Shown one piece after another: positions 42,423-51,628 of a stretch of DNA of 64,000 nucleotides. Every line of letters starts with the position of its first letter. Position 1 is the stretch's first letter. The DNA comes from Geomonas sp. Red32 (GTDB lineage: Bacteria; Desulfobacterota; Desulfuromonadia; Geobacterales; Geobacteraceae): positions 36,742 through 100,741 of the forward strand of contig NZ_JAKLOY010000013.1 in assembly GCF_023652955.1 (NCBI RefSeq), in the 5' to 3' direction. The position numbers and the translations under genes are program-made. Below the pieces are notes generated by a model. It did no database searches. It was not told the origin of the DNA and saw only the letters and a program-made list of their open reading frames with translations.

Positions 42423-45377
42423 TCAGAAGTACTTCTGCACGTGCCCCTTGATGGTGGCCTCGAAGTCGGCCTCGCGGTCGCCCCGGTAGACCAGCGACGA
42501 GCCGATCTCGGCCGCCAGGATGGCGAAGAGGTACTTCTGCGGCAGGTTTTTGATCCGCTTGCTGTACTTCGCCTCCTCCCTGAGCATCCGCGGCAGGTGG
42601 GAGAGGATCGCCCGGCGGTAGAGCGGCTGCAGGCAGAGGTGGGGTTGCTGCTGGAAGAAGCGGAAGATGCTCGCGTAGTGCGTGTTGATCTCCCCGCTCA
42701 ACGAGTCGGAGATCTCCGTGCAGATCAGGGCCGGGGTCTCCCGGCGCCTTTTCAGGATCAGCTTCGCCTCGTCGGCCGCCCGGGTCTCCAGGATCTCGAG
42801 AACGTCCTTTACGTAGCGCTCCTTCTCGGCCAGGAACTCCTCCTTGGTGAGGAGCAGGTTGGCGATGATCTCGTAGGAGGACGAGATGACCCCGCACTTG
42901 TTGGCGGAGGCGTCCCGCATGATGATGACCCCTTCCTTCTGGAGGTTGAGGCGCGCCTCCGGGGTGATGAAGGAGTTCGCCCCCTCCACGATCGCCCTCG
43001 ATGACGGGGCCCCGTCCGGCCGCAGGAACTCCCTCCAGTTGTCCTTGTCGATGGTCTCCGGCCTCCCCCCCGCCGGAATGAAGAGGTCGGCCTGGACCTC
43101 GAAGGGGAGACTTGCCGTCTCGCGCGAGAACTCGTCGGTGGAGATCCATTCCTCGCGGACCTTCCCGCCGCTCCTGGTCACCTTCCGGTAGAGCTCCTTC
43201 AGTCCTTCGCGCCGGCTCCCGCTCCGGTAGATGAGGCATCCCCCCTCGTGGAGCCTGGCCGGGTCGAAGGCGTCCAGATCCTCCTTCAGGACGATGCGGG
43301 CAAGTTCCTGGTGGTCGGCGCCCTCCGGGTCGAAGAGTGCGGCGGTGCCGTCCAGGATCAGCCGGATCGCCACCTGGGGAGAGCGATCCAAAAGGATCCT
43401 CATGGCGTTCCCCGCCACGTCGCCGTTGGGGCCGCCGGTGAACTTCACGCTGTAGGGATCGCGGTAGATGTCGATCCCGAGCTCGGCCATGGTGATCTCG
43501 GCGAACTTTACCACCCCCGTGGAGGTCACGCCGTACTCCTTGTGGTTGATCCCCACCTTCTTGCTGGACATGATCCCGATTCCCAGGATGTAGCCGCGGC
43601 TTGCCGAGATGCGGGCGATGTTCTCGATCATGCTGTCGTGCATGTTCTCGTCCGGCCCGAGCTCGATCGGCTCGTCCTCCCGGTAGTAGTCGACCACCTG
43701 CGGATGGCGGGCGATCCCTTCGGTGGTGACGAAGATGTCGAGGAAGGCGTTCAACACCCCGTGCTGCAGCTTGTACAGGCGCCAGTCCTCCATCTTGCGC
43801 TCCCCGCTCCGCTGCAGGTCGGCCGCGTCGAGGATCAGCACGAGCTTCGATCCCCCTTCGTAGATGTCCTTGTTCTTCAGGTGCTGGGTGTGGGCCAGCA
43901 CGAAGTTCTCGCGGAAGATCGTGTTGGCGTTGGTGGCGAAATCGTCGGTGGTGCGGGAGATGACCGTGCGCCACCCGCCGCGGGCGATGTCGGAGAACCC
44001 GATGTGGTAGCCGAAACCGTAGCGGCTGAAGAAGAAGGTGACCCGGAACGGGAGCACCGTCGGAAGGTCCGAGGTGAAGGCGGTCCCCAGTTCGGCCAGG
44101 TAGTTCGGGTCCAGGCGGAAGGCGAGCGCCTGCTTTTCGAGCACGAAGAAGTTGGTCTTCAGCGTGTTGGTGATGAAGGTCAGGCAGCAGCGGTAGATGG
44201 CGCGTCGCGCCTCGTCGAGGTAGCGGTGCCCGGTGTTGTATCCCTCCACCGCCTCCTTCGTTTCCTCAAGCACCGCGAAGTAGGTCGAGGAGCGGTCCTT
44301 TATGGCGGGATCGAAGCGGGCCCGGAAGAGCTTGATCAGCTGCAGCGCCATCTCCGGGTGGAAGTGGAAGGCGCTTTGCACCTGCTCCAGCCCGAAACGG
44401 TCCGGCTGGTTGTGGGCCAGGTTGGTGTGGCAAAAGGCGACGAAGGCGTTGGCGAGGGCGGCCTCCTCCCCGGTCATGACCCGTGTGGTGACGAATTCGC
44501 GGTAGGTGTAGAGCTTGGTGGAGATGATCTGGGTGTTGTAGAGCTCCTGCTGGAGCCGGTTGAAGAGCTCGGAACCGTACTCCAAAAGTTCCCCCGATCT
44601 CCTCATGACCATGAAGGTGCCGAGGAAATAGGGATGCTGCCCGTTGGATATGGTGAGGCAGTAGGCGCGGTTCACCCCCAGGTCCAGCCTGTTGAAGACC
44701 TCCATGAGCTGCAGGAGGAACTCGGTCTGGGGCGGGTTGGCGACCGCGAAATGGACCCGGGTGACGTTGGGGATCGAGGTCTGTTCCACGAAGAGGTAGA
44801 GGCCGCCGCTCATCCCCGCCTTCTGGAGCAGGTGCAGCACCTGGGCGACCCTCAAGGGGGCGGAGATCCTGACGTAGTTCTCGTTGTTAAGCCAGAGGAT
44901 CCGGATCAGCCGGTCGAACTCCTTCATGTCGAAGTCCGGGTAGCTCCGCCGCATCTCCAGGGTGACCTGGCGGGAGAACTGGGGAGGGATCTCGACCTCG
45001 CGCCACCCCTGGATCTCGCTGTTGCTCTTTCTGTCGAACTCGAAGCGCTGGATCTCGAGGATCTGGTCACTTCCCGGCATGGGGCCGTCGGAGTGGGTGA
45101 TCATCGCGTAGGAGATCTCGCGGTCGTGGATGTGGCGCAGGGCATCGTAGAGCGAACCGGGCGCGTTGACCCTGGCGAGGATCAAGGTCTTCTCCCGGTC
45201 GGCCATTATCAGCCGGCGGTTATGGCTAAGCGAGGAAAGCTCCCGCTCCAGTATTGCCAAAGCCTCCGGCTCGTCCTGCATCGCCGTGAAGAAGTAAGGG
45301 TTGACCTGCTCTCTAAGCCATCTGCGATTTTCGGCAATCTCTTTGGCCGTAATCCGGGTCACTGTCGCACTTCCCAT
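42423..45377 (-). CDS. Large NAD-type glutamate dehydrogenase
   Basis: The 984-residue protein carries an N-terminal ACT-like regulatory region (about 1-400) and a C-terminal Glu/Leu/Phe/Val dehydrogenase core. The core holds FSDIARGGWRTVISR, GPDENMHDSMIENIA, SSKKVGINHKEYGVTSTGV and GGPNGDVAGNAMR, which match the 115-180 kDa NAD-specific glutamate dehydrogenases. It would convert glutamate to 2-oxoglutarate and ammonia, feeding the TCA cycle. It is shorter than the 1600-residue form and near the 115-kDa class. MGSATVTRITAKEI is preferred because AGGAG precedes that ATG by seven bases; a much longer upstream extension is out of character. It is divergent from truD. Confidence 0.88.
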   Translation of the reverse strand: MGSATVTRITAKEIAENRRWLREQVNPYFFTAMQDEPEALAILERELSSLSHNRRLIMADREKTLILARVNAPGSLYDALRHIHDREISYAMITHSDGPMPGSDQILEIQRFEFDRKSNSEIQGWREVEIPPQFSRQVTLEMRRSYPDFDMKEFDRLIRILWLNNENYVRISAPLRVAQVLHLLQKAGMSGGLYLFVEQTSIPNVTRVHFAVANPPQTEFLLQLMEVFNRLDLGVNRAYCLTISNGQHPYFLGTFMVMRRSGELLEYGSELFNRLQQELYNTQIISTKLYTYREFVTTRVMTGEEAALANAFVAFCHTNLAHNQPDRFGLEQVQSAFHFHPEMALQLIKLFRARFDPAIKDRSSTYFAVLEETKEAVEGYNTGHRYLDEARRAIYRCCLTFITNTLKTNFFVLEKQALAFRLDPNYLAELGTAFTSDLPTVLPFRVTFFFSRYGFGYHIGFSDIARGGWRTVISRTTDDFATNANTIFRENFVLAHTQHLKNKDIYEGGSKLVLILDAADLQRSGERKMEDWRLYKLQHGVLNAFLDIFVTTEGIARHPQVVDYYREDEPIELGPDENMHDSMIENIARISASRGYILGIGIMSSKKVGINHKEYGVTSTGVVKFAEITMAELGIDIYRDPYSVKFTGGPNGDVAGNAMRILLDRSPQVAIRLILDGTAALFDPEGADHQELARIVLKEDLDAFDPARLHEGGCLIYRSGSRREGLKELYRKVTRSGGKVREEWISTDEFSRETASLPFEVQADLFIPAGGRPETIDKDNWREFLRPDGAPSSRAIVEGANSFITPEARLNLQKEGVIIMRDASANKCGVISSSYEIIANLLLTKEEFLAEKERYVKDVLEILETRAADEAKLILKRRRETPALICTEISDSLSGEINTHYASIFRFFQQQPHLCLQPLYRRAILSHLPRMLREEAKYSKRIKNLPQKYLFAILAAEIGSSLVYRGDREADFEATIKGHVQKYF

Positions 45378-45621
45378 CGGGGGACTCCTGTGAGTGAATG
45401 ATGATGGTTTCTGCGGCCAAGTATAACAACGAGATGGCCGATTTTCTTTACGAATTTCGGCTTCAGAGAGAACTTTCCGGCAAGGAGTCCTCTTTCGGTG
45501 AGTGTCATGTCCGGGAATGGGCATCCTCATCCTGCCCGCGGGGTGCGGAATAGTGTTGAAACATCGGGACATAGCAGGTATTATGCGCCGCCAGATTAAG
45601 AAAAACTTTGATGGAGTCAGT

Positions 45622-46821
45622 TTGACACGATACCTTTCGGCCGGCGTCCCCGGGACCGGCGGCAGCATGAAGACCACCCCCGAAGATTTCCTGGTAGAGG
45701 AGATCCCGGCCTACCTCCCCGCCGGGCAGGGGGAGCACTGCTACGCCCTCATCGAGAAGCGCGGCATCGCCACCTTGGAAGCCCTCCGCAGGATCTCCAA
45801 GGCGCTCGGCGTTCAGGAGCGCGACCTGGGATACGCCGGGATGAAGGACGCCGTGGGGGTGACCAGGCAGACGATCTCCATTCCCCGGGTGGCGCCCGAG
45901 AAGGTTCTCGCGCTCGAGATCCCCGGCATCACCATCCTTTCCGCCAAGCTCCACGGCAACAAGATCCGTCTCGGGCACCTGAAGGGGAACCGGTTCCGCA
46001 TCCGCATCCGCGGGGTGGAGGCCGGCGCGCTCCCCCACGCGCTCGAGACCTTGGCTCTCCTGGAAAAGCGCGGCGTTCCCAACCGCTTCGGGTTGCAGCG
46101 TTACGGCGTGCAGGGAAACTCCCACCAGATTGGCGCCGCCGTCGTGCGGCGCGATTTCAAATCCGCGGTCGACATCCTGATCGGCGATCCGGCAGCCGTC
46201 ACCGACGAGCGGTGGCGTCAGGCGATCGAAGCCTACCGGGAGGGCGATCTCGCCGGGAGCCTCGAGATGTTCCCCGGCTACCTGCGCGGAGAGCGGGAGA
46301 TCCTCACCAGGCTCGTCCAGCGCCCCGACGGCTACGAGCGGGCCTTCAACTCCGTGCAGCCGCGTCTGAAGCGGCTCTACCTTTCCGCCTACCAGTCATC
46401 CCTTTTCGACCAGGTGGTGGAAGAGCGGCTTGAGACCCTCGACCGGGTGAGCGAGGGGGACATCGCCTTCAAGCATGAAAACGGCGCCTGTTTCCTCGTG
46501 AAAGATGCCGCCGCCGAGGCCCCGCGCGCCGCCGTCTTCGAGATATCCCCCACCGGGCCGATGTACGGCTGCACCATGATGGAGGCCGAAGGAGACCAAG
46601 GGGAGCTCGAGCGGCGGATACTGGCCGGGGAGGGGATCGCCCGCGAGAGTTTCAACCTCTCCGGAGGGCTCAAGATGGAAGGCGAACGGCGTCCCCTGCG
46701 CGTTCCGCTCAAGGACACGGCAACCACCGAAGAAGGAGACTCCCTCATTCTCGAGTTCTCCCTCCCCCGTGGCTCCTACGCCACCGCCGTTCTGAGCGAG
46801 GTGATGAAGCAGGCGTTGTAA
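45622..46821 (+). CDS. truD: tRNA pseudouridine(13) synthase TruD
   Basis: The roughly 399-residue enzyme makes pseudouridine at position 13 of tRNA-Glu. The catalytic Asp is in the GYAGMKDAVGVTRQTI motif, preceded by PEDFLVEEIPAY. NRFGLQRYG and FNLSGGLKMEGERRPLR are further TruD hallmarks. A TTG start gives an N-terminus like homologues (MTRYLSAGVPGTGG) and has GGAG five bases upstream. An ATG 13 codons earlier is the alternative. It is transcribed divergently from the glutamate dehydrogenase. Confidence 0.9.
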   Translation: MTRYLSAGVPGTGGSMKTTPEDFLVEEIPAYLPAGQGEHCYALIEKRGIATLEALRRISKALGVQERDLGYAGMKDAVGVTRQTISIPRVAPEKVLALEIPGITILSAKLHGNKIRLGHLKGNRFRIRIRGVEAGALPHALETLALLEKRGVPNRFGLQRYGVQGNSHQIGAAVVRRDFKSAVDILIGDPAAVTDERWRQAIEAYREGDLAGSLEMFPGYLRGEREILTRLVQRPDGYERAFNSVQPRLKRLYLSAYQSSLFDQVVEERLETLDRVSEGDIAFKHENGACFLVKDAAAEAPRAAVFEISPTGPMYGCTMMEAEGDQGELERRILAGEGIARESFNLSGGLKMEGERRPLRVPLKDTATTEEGDSLILEFSLPRGSYATAVLSEVMKQAL

Positions 46822-46948
46822 TATATATGCCCTCAGGGTAATGCCCTCGCAGAAGGTGGCCGAACATGCGGCTTAGGTAGGTCGCGTTGAGGAACGAAAC
46901 GCGGCGTTCTCTCCACCAATTACGCCCCCGCTCCAGAAGAGAACAGGG

Positions 46949-46976
46949 GAGAGGGTGGCCGAAGGCCGGGTGAGGG
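46949..46976. repeat. Second copy of the 28-bp GGCCGAAGGCC repeat
   Basis: The sequence is identical to 115-142 and lies in the 220-base gap between truD and the DUF294-like gene. The rest of the gap holds no recognisable feature. Confidence 0.6.
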
Positions 46977-47041
46977 CGATTATAGGTGGCCCTGCAGTAC
47001 CTGCAATGTTATGAATTGACCTCGAACAAAGGTATGCCCCG

Positions 47042-48325
47042 ATGGAGAAACAATTCGCCGATCCCGAGCTCGTATCATCCGCCAAAAAAGAACTCTTTGA
47101 GAGAACCCGTCTCCTGTCACCGCACGACACCCTGGCGTCCGTCCAGGATCTGAAGAAATGGGTGACGGAGGAGCTCTCCTTCGAGCATGCCGCTTCCGCC
47201 TCCTTCGGCCGGGTCCTCAACGACCTGGGGCACGCCGAGTACCTCGACCAGTTGCCCCCCCTGCTGAACAAATTCGACCGTCTCGCATCCGCCTACTACG
47301 TCCGGCGCGGATCGGTCACCGCCTTTCACGGGTTCTGCAACGCGTGGCGGGAGGGGCTGTTGAAAAGGGTGCTCCTCTTCGCCGAGGAGGGGCTGGAGGT
47401 GAGCGATCATGGTCATCCTCCCGCGCCTTATGCCCTGTTGGCCAGCGGATGCCTCGGGCGGCGCGAGCAGACCATGGAGGAGGGGGATGCCTTCTATCTG
47501 GTCTGGTCCGGCGCGGAGCGGAAGTATTTCGAGGATTTCTCCTACCGTGTGCTGGCCATCCTGGACCAGTTAGGCGTCATCAGCAAAGACGGTCTCGGGT
47601 CCGCCGCGCACGTGCTCTGGCGGGGATCGTTCGAAGAGTGGGAACGCTTTGCCGGATTCCACGGGGATGTGGAATTCCCGACCCGGCGGCTGGAACAGCT
47701 CTCCGACCTCCGGATGATCGCCGGCGACGAGACCCTCGGACGCGACGCTGTCCTGAAAGCGGCCACCGTTCTCGAACGGTACCGGGAGGGACGCGAGTAC
47801 GAGACCCTCAGTGAAGAGACGCTCTCCATGCCGGTGGCACTGGGAGTGCTGGGAGGGCTGCTTACCGAGATGAACGGCCCGCACCGCGGAAGTATCAACC
47901 TCACCCGTTCCGCCATCTATCCGCTCGTTTCCGCCGTCCGGCTGCTGGCTCTGCAGGAAGGGCTGGATGCCGCCTCTACCCTGGACCGCCTGACGGTCCT
48001 GAAGGAGATGGAAGTCCTGCACAGCGTGCTGGCCGAAAGGGTGGAGGCCGCCTACCATATGCTGGCCGGGATCAAGGTGAAGAAAGAGATCGCCCTCGAG
48101 CCTGCCTATGTCACCCCCGGGGCCCTGACCGCGCGCGAGCAGCACGAACTGAAGGGGGCCCTGGAAGCTGTCCGGCAGTTGCAGCGCCAGATCCGGCGGA
48201 TCCTGTCGTCGAGAAAACGCAGGCCCGTTCCGGTACCGGGCGCTCTCCATATCGACTTTGGCCGGCGCCTGCTCGCACCGTCCCCGCTGACGAACGGTGA
48301 GGTCCTGCCCGCAGAAAAGGGGTAG
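47042..48325 (+). CDS. DUF294 nucleotidyltransferase-like protein, degenerate site
   Basis: The 427-residue protein resembles the DUF294/GlnD-type putative nucleotidyltransferase with C-terminal helical domain. In the family the active site reads GSxGRxEQTxxTDQDN. Here it is SGCLGRREQTMEEGDAF, so the second Asp pair is missing and catalysis is doubtful. The C-terminal half (about 230-370) is helical and matches DUF294-C. Usual N-terminal CBS or cNMP modules are absent. The start codon is chosen by context only, as no strong ribosome binding site is seen. A regulatory role without catalysis is possible. Confidence 0.6.
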   Translation: MEKQFADPELVSSAKKELFERTRLLSPHDTLASVQDLKKWVTEELSFEHAASASFGRVLNDLGHAEYLDQLPPLLNKFDRLASAYYVRRGSVTAFHGFCNAWREGLLKRVLLFAEEGLEVSDHGHPPAPYALLASGCLGRREQTMEEGDAFYLVWSGAERKYFEDFSYRVLAILDQLGVISKDGLGSAAHVLWRGSFEEWERFAGFHGDVEFPTRRLEQLSDLRMIAGDETLGRDAVLKAATVLERYREGREYETLSEETLSMPVALGVLGGLLTEMNGPHRGSINLTRSAIYPLVSAVRLLALQEGLDAASTLDRLTVLKEMEVLHSVLAERVEAAYHMLAGIKVKKEIALEPAYVTPGALTAREQHELKGALEAVRQLQRQIRRILSSRKRRPVPVPGALHIDFGRRLLAPSPLTNGEVLPAEKG

Positions 48326-48427
48326 TCGTCGAACAACGCAAGCTCCCCGGCCTAGGTCCCCTCCCCTTCAAGGGGAGGGACAGGGTGAGGATGGGGTAAG
48401 AAGATCAAACAAACAAGGAGTTCGCGA

Positions 48428-49270
48428 GTGAAGAAGTTGCAGTTGAAAGCCCCCGCGAAGGTCAACTATCGCCTCGATGTGCTGGGGAAAAGGCCGAACG
48501 GGTACCATGACCTGAGGATGATTATGCAGAGGGTTGATCTCTGCGACGATATCGAGTTGAGCCTGAGCGACGTTCCCGGAATCCGGGTCACCTGCGGCAA
48601 GGCCGGTGTTCCCGACGGCCCCGACAACATCGCCTGGAAGGCCGCCGATGCACTCTTGAAAATCTCCGGCCGCGAGGTTGGCATCGACATCAACATCGCC
48701 AAGAACATTCCCTCCGGCGCCGGTCTGGGGGGCGGGAGCAGCGACGCCGCTTCCGTATTGATGGGGCTGAACGAGCTCCTGGAGCTCGGGCTCACCGATG
48801 AGCGCCTGAGGGAGATCGGGGTGAAGCTGGGCGCCGACGTGCCGTTCTTCATCTTCAAGAAGACCGCCTTCGCCGAGGGGATCGGTGAAGAGCTCACTGC
48901 CCTCGAGAGTGTTCCGACCCTCTGGATCGTGCTGGTGAACCCCGGCATCCACTGTTCCACCGCCTGGGTGTACCAAAATTTGCAATTGACAGGTTGTCGC
49001 ACCGCCGCTATACTTGCCAATTCCTACGGCACCCTTGAAGACGTTTGCGGGATCCTCTCCAACGACCTCGAAGCAGTAACCTTCAAGAAGTATCCGGTAG
49101 TGGGCGATCTGAAGGAGATGCTGATTGCCAGTGGAGCCCGCGGCTCGCTCATGTGTGGCAGCGGATCCACCGTTTTCGGACTTTTCCCCGATGAGAAGAG
49201 TGCCAAAGCCGCCGCAGCCGAGATCGCCAAAAAACACGACTGGTTTGCGGTAGCCGTGCAGACCCTCTAG
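48428..49270 (+). CDS. ispE: 4-diphosphocytidyl-2-C-methyl-D-erythritol kinase
   Basis: The 280-residue GHMP kinase phosphorylates CDP-ME in the MEP isoprenoid pathway. The N-terminal [20 protein letters not shown] and the ATP-binding [14 protein letters not shown] are nearly canonical, and the C-terminal [12 protein letters not shown] completes the site. The GTG start has AAGGAG seven bases upstream. It ends about 76 bases before the tRNA-Gln gene. In several Geobacter genomes I recall prs following that tRNA, but here an integrated element separates whatever lies downstream. Confidence 0.94.
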   Translation: MKKLQLKAPAKVNYRLDVLGKRPNGYHDLRMIMQRVDLCDDIELSLSDVPGIRVTCGKAGVPDGPDNIAWKAADALLKISGREVGIDINIAKNIPSGAGLGGGSSDAASVLMGLNELLELGLTDERLREIGVKLGADVPFFIFKKTAFAEGIGEELTALESVPTLWIVLVNPGIHCSTAWVYQNLQLTGCRTAAILANSYGTLEDVCGILSNDLEAVTFKKYPVVGDLKEMLIASGARGSLMCGSGSTVFGLFPDEKSAKAAAAEIAKKHDWFAVAVQTL

Positions 49271-49288
49271 GAGTTGTCGTCCCGGCGT

Positions 49289-49322
49289 CCCCTCCCTTTC
49301 AAGGGTAGGGTGAGGATGGGGT
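49289..49322. repeat. CCTCCCTTTCAAGGGTAGGG repeat
   Basis: This short G/C-rich palindromic unit of the second repeat family lies in the gap between ispE and tRNA-Gln. No promoter motif is clear in the gap. Confidence 0.45.
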
Positions 49323-49346
49323 TCGGTCCCTCACAAAATTGAATAT

Positions 49347-49421
49347 TGGGGTATCGCCAAGCGGTAAGGCACCGGATTTTGATTCCGGCATTCCCAGGTT
49401 CGAATCCTGGTACCCCAGCCA
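49347..49421 (+). tRNA. tRNA-Gln (anticodon TTG)
   Basis: The 75-base sequence folds as a cloverleaf. The acceptor TGGGGTA pairs with TACCCCA, the D arm has GCC/GGC, and the anticodon stem CCGGA/TCCGG holds loop TTTTGAT with anticodon TTG, reading CAA. The T arm is CCCAGGTTCGAATCCTGG, and GCCA is encoded at the 3' end. Its 3' half is duplicated at 60990-61040, which marks it as the attachment site of the downstream element. Confidence 0.97.
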
Positions 49422-49427
49422 CTAATA
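49377..49427 (+). repeat. attL, left 51-bp direct repeat
   Basis: This is the 3' half of tRNA-Gln from the anticodon loop to just past CCA. It is identical to 60990-61040. The base before it differs in the two copies (A here, C there), as does the base after, so the limits are sharp. Confidence 0.93.
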
Positions 49428-49463
49428 ATAGGGAGTTAGCTTGGCAGCTAGCTCCCTATTTTT
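49428..49463 (+). terminator. Element-borne terminator behind tRNA-Gln
   Basis: A 14-bp stem of ATAGGGAGTTAGCT with AGCTAGCTCCCTAT (one wobble) is followed by TTTTT. It starts at the first base inside the element and replaces the host terminator, which now lies behind attR. Confidence 0.88.
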
Positions 49464-50199
49464 GTATCTGACGCAGATATTGACGCAGGTGTTAGGCATC
49501 AGGTAAGCCTTAAAGCATCACATGCAGCTACTCAGCATGTTCACTATGGCGTGCTTGAGGCATCAAGCACTGACCGCTTGGCGATACCCTAAGACCAGTA
49601 TGTTCAGAACCTCTCCAAACAGACTTAACTGTGCTGGTTAGCCAGTACACCAATTATATTAAATGGTTAGAATGTATCATCTCCAGATAGTACCTATTGG
49701 TAAGTCAATGTTGTTTCCTATGCCACATGTCGGCAATTAAGGCCGATACCCTCTTAAATTATTATGATGGCCATTAAACATAGTGGTCTGGAGTTGAAGG
49801 GGAGGCACCTGTTGTCCTCTGATGGTCCGTCACTACTCTCAAGTTACGGTGCTTGTCCGATCCTTGACGCCACTTCGGTTCCTGGATTGTAGGGATGTTG
49901 GTGAGGTTGATATGGTCGGTGGTAATGGGAGGGGTGCTATGATGCGGCTGTTGATGATACGGAGAAGGTATGGTATTGCTGCCATGGGGCTATCAAGCCT
50001 TCGGCTTGTTCGGCCTCTTCGATCATTTGCTACGCAAACAATCTCATCGGTCCGAGTCGAAAAGGCAGGTAAGTATGCGGTAGTGCAGGCTATGTTGCTA
50101 TGCTGTTAAGACTGAAAAGTCGATGGTTTTGCGTCAATACTCGCATCACTGTTGTATAAACACCTGATTAGGTAGAGTTTTTACCGGATACATAATCCG
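49464..50199. other. Noncoding left end of the element
   Basis: About 730 bases without a convincing gene. It holds an arm-type repeat (49469-49488), a perfect 8-bp stem with 4-base loop at 49551-49570, and the hairpin CAAGCCTTCGGCTTG at 49994-50008. AT-rich stretches lie between. The region could contain the recombinase arm sites, a replication origin or an untranslated RNA. An ORF of 95 codons at 49822-50109 has no ribosome binding site or recognisable sequence and was not accepted. Confidence 0.5.
49469..49488. repeat. Left copy of 20-bp arm-type repeat
   Basis: TGACGCAGATATTGACGCAG is itself two TGACGCAG units with a 4-base spacer. An exact second copy lies at 60863-60882 in the same orientation near the other end, so recombinase or accessory-protein binding is likely. 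Confidence 0.65.
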
Positions 50200-50841
50200 A
50201 TGACAATTGAAAGGGCGAATTGGAGGGTGATTTTGGACCCAGTGGAAGAGTTGTCCTATTATGAATATTGGCTTACGAAGGATGTTTGGCGAGGAGACCT
50301 TGCGGTAGATATTGTTATCGGAGCCTATTTGTTGAACCGATCTTGGACTGCCGATGACGATATGCACCAGGAGGCGACTAACCTTCGGGATGGCATAATA
50401 AAAAAGCTCGGGTATGAGGATGCCAAGGCTGTATTTCTAAAACGGTCCGAAAGGCCCTCAGGCTATGACCATAATGGTGATTACCAAGAAGCGAAGATCG
50501 TGTTGCAGAATTCCGATTTTCACCCGAAGAAGTTCTTGGCTTGGCTTTACGATAAGGGCTACGACTTGCCTTATGAGTTCAAAGCGGAAATTGAAAAAGA
50601 GGATGCAGAGCTACCGATGAGGCAAAGGCTAAGGGGATCTATCGACAAAGAGGTGTGCCAAGGCATCGCTAGGACATTGTGGGACTCTTCTCCTGATATG
50701 ACAATCGAGCAAATGCGGGACCATAAGGCCATACAAGTATACGGCTCTGGCAAGCTCTACAAGGGTGACAACACGCTACGAGGCTGGCTAAGGGAGGTAG
50801 ACCCTCGAACGCATAAGACAGGACCAAAGAAGAAGCTGTAG
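50200..50841 (+). CDS. Hypothetical protein of the integrated element
   Basis: The 213-residue protein is soluble and charged. The C-terminal 65 residues (DKEVCQGIARTLWDSSPDMT then ending GWLREVDPRTHKTGPKKKL) look like a helical domain seen at the end of various mobile-element and phage proteins. I do not recognise the rest. The ATG lacks a good ribosome binding site. A TTG at about codon 12 has GGAGG upstream and could be the real start. It is the first gene from the left end. Confidence 0.55.
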   Translation: MTIERANWRVILDPVEELSYYEYWLTKDVWRGDLAVDIVIGAYLLNRSWTADDDMHQEATNLRDGIIKKLGYEDAKAVFLKRSERPSGYDHNGDYQEAKIVLQNSDFHPKKFLAWLYDKGYDLPYEFKAEIEKEDAELPMRQRLRGSIDKEVCQGIARTLWDSSPDMTIEQMRDHKAIQVYGSGKLYKGDNTLRGWLREVDPRTHKTGPKKKL

Positions 50842-50974
50842 CCAGCAGAGATCATGCCAGTAAATAGACGTCTACTTCACGGAGTAGGCGTTTTTTTATT
50901 CAAATTCTTTTTTGGTAGAAAGGAGGCACAGCAACGCGCTGAACATCCAAACAGTAGTAAAAGGAGAGCACGAA

Positions 50975-51364
50975 ATGAGCAACGAAAACACCTTCACCAC
51001 CACCCTCACCATCCCCGATACCGTCAACGGCAAAGCACTTCACGCTGTTCTCCTGGTCGCCCTTGGCAATAAGGACTTCATGGACGACACCAAGAAGATC
51101 AAGAAGGCGGTGGAGATACTCACCCCTAAATCCACCGTGACGGCAACCTTCAAACGTCTCCAAGGTAATGCCTTGAGCGATTACTCCGTCAACAAGGAAA
51201 AAGGCATCGCAGGGTACGACGACAGCACCAAAGCCAACAAGATGCAGCAGTATGTGCACGACCGGTTTAAGTCCTACATGGCTGATCCCAAAACCTCCGA
51301 GGAGGCTACCAAGCTCTTTAATGAGGCATATCCGCCGGCGACTGACGCCCCGCAGGCAGCATAG
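50975..51364 (+). CDS. Small hypothetical protein
   Basis: The 129-residue product (MSNENTFTTTLTIPDTVNGK) is acidic to neutral, with a Lys-rich middle and an Ala/Pro-rich tail. AAAGGAGAGC precedes the ATG. The base composition is more GC-rich than the cargo genes and closer to the polymerase gene. There is no recognisable family or membrane segment. It lies between the left gene and the polymerase, and may be a DNA-binding or replication accessory factor, which is only a guess from position. Confidence 0.6.
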   Translation: MSNENTFTTTLTIPDTVNGKALHAVLLVALGNKDFMDDTKKIKKAVEILTPKSTVTATFKRLQGNALSDYSVNKEKGIAGYDDSTKANKMQQYVHDRFKSYMADPKTSEEATKLFNEAYPPATDAPQAA

Positions 51365-51373
51365 GGAGAGGCT

Positions 51374-51556
51374 ATGCGCGAATTGATGATTATTTCCTAT
51401 GATCCCGGCACGACCTATACAAAGCATTACGTTGTCGAACCGACCGGAAACTCTGCTGAAGGTACGGCTATAGGCAGCATGTACATTGCTGGTAATGTGC
51501 TTACCAAGTTCCCGACTTACGATGAGGCCGTCCAGTTTGTGAAGGCACATCGGTAA
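51374..51556 (+). CDS. Very small hypothetical protein
   Basis: The 60-residue product begins MRELMIISYDPGTTYTKHYV. An AGGGAGAGG precedes the ATG, and it starts nine bases after the previous stop, so the two are probably in one operon. No family is recognised. Confidence 0.55.
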   Translation: MRELMIISYDPGTTYTKHYVVEPTGNSAEGTAIGSMYIAGNVLTKFPTYDEAVQFVKAHR

Positions 51557-51628
51557 ACCGCAACTAACCGCGAATAAAACGCAGGCAGGGAGTCCTATTG
51601 GCTCCCTGTTTGCGTTTAAGGAGCTATT

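Noticed and set aside
42289..43974. 561-codon reverse ORF inside the glutamate dehydrogenase gene
   Set aside because: Out-of-frame reading of the dehydrogenase, rich in Arg, Gly and Pro.
49822..50109. 95-codon forward ORF at the left end of the element
   Set aside because: No ribosome binding site, no recognisable sequence, composition like noncoding DNA, and a hairpin inside it.
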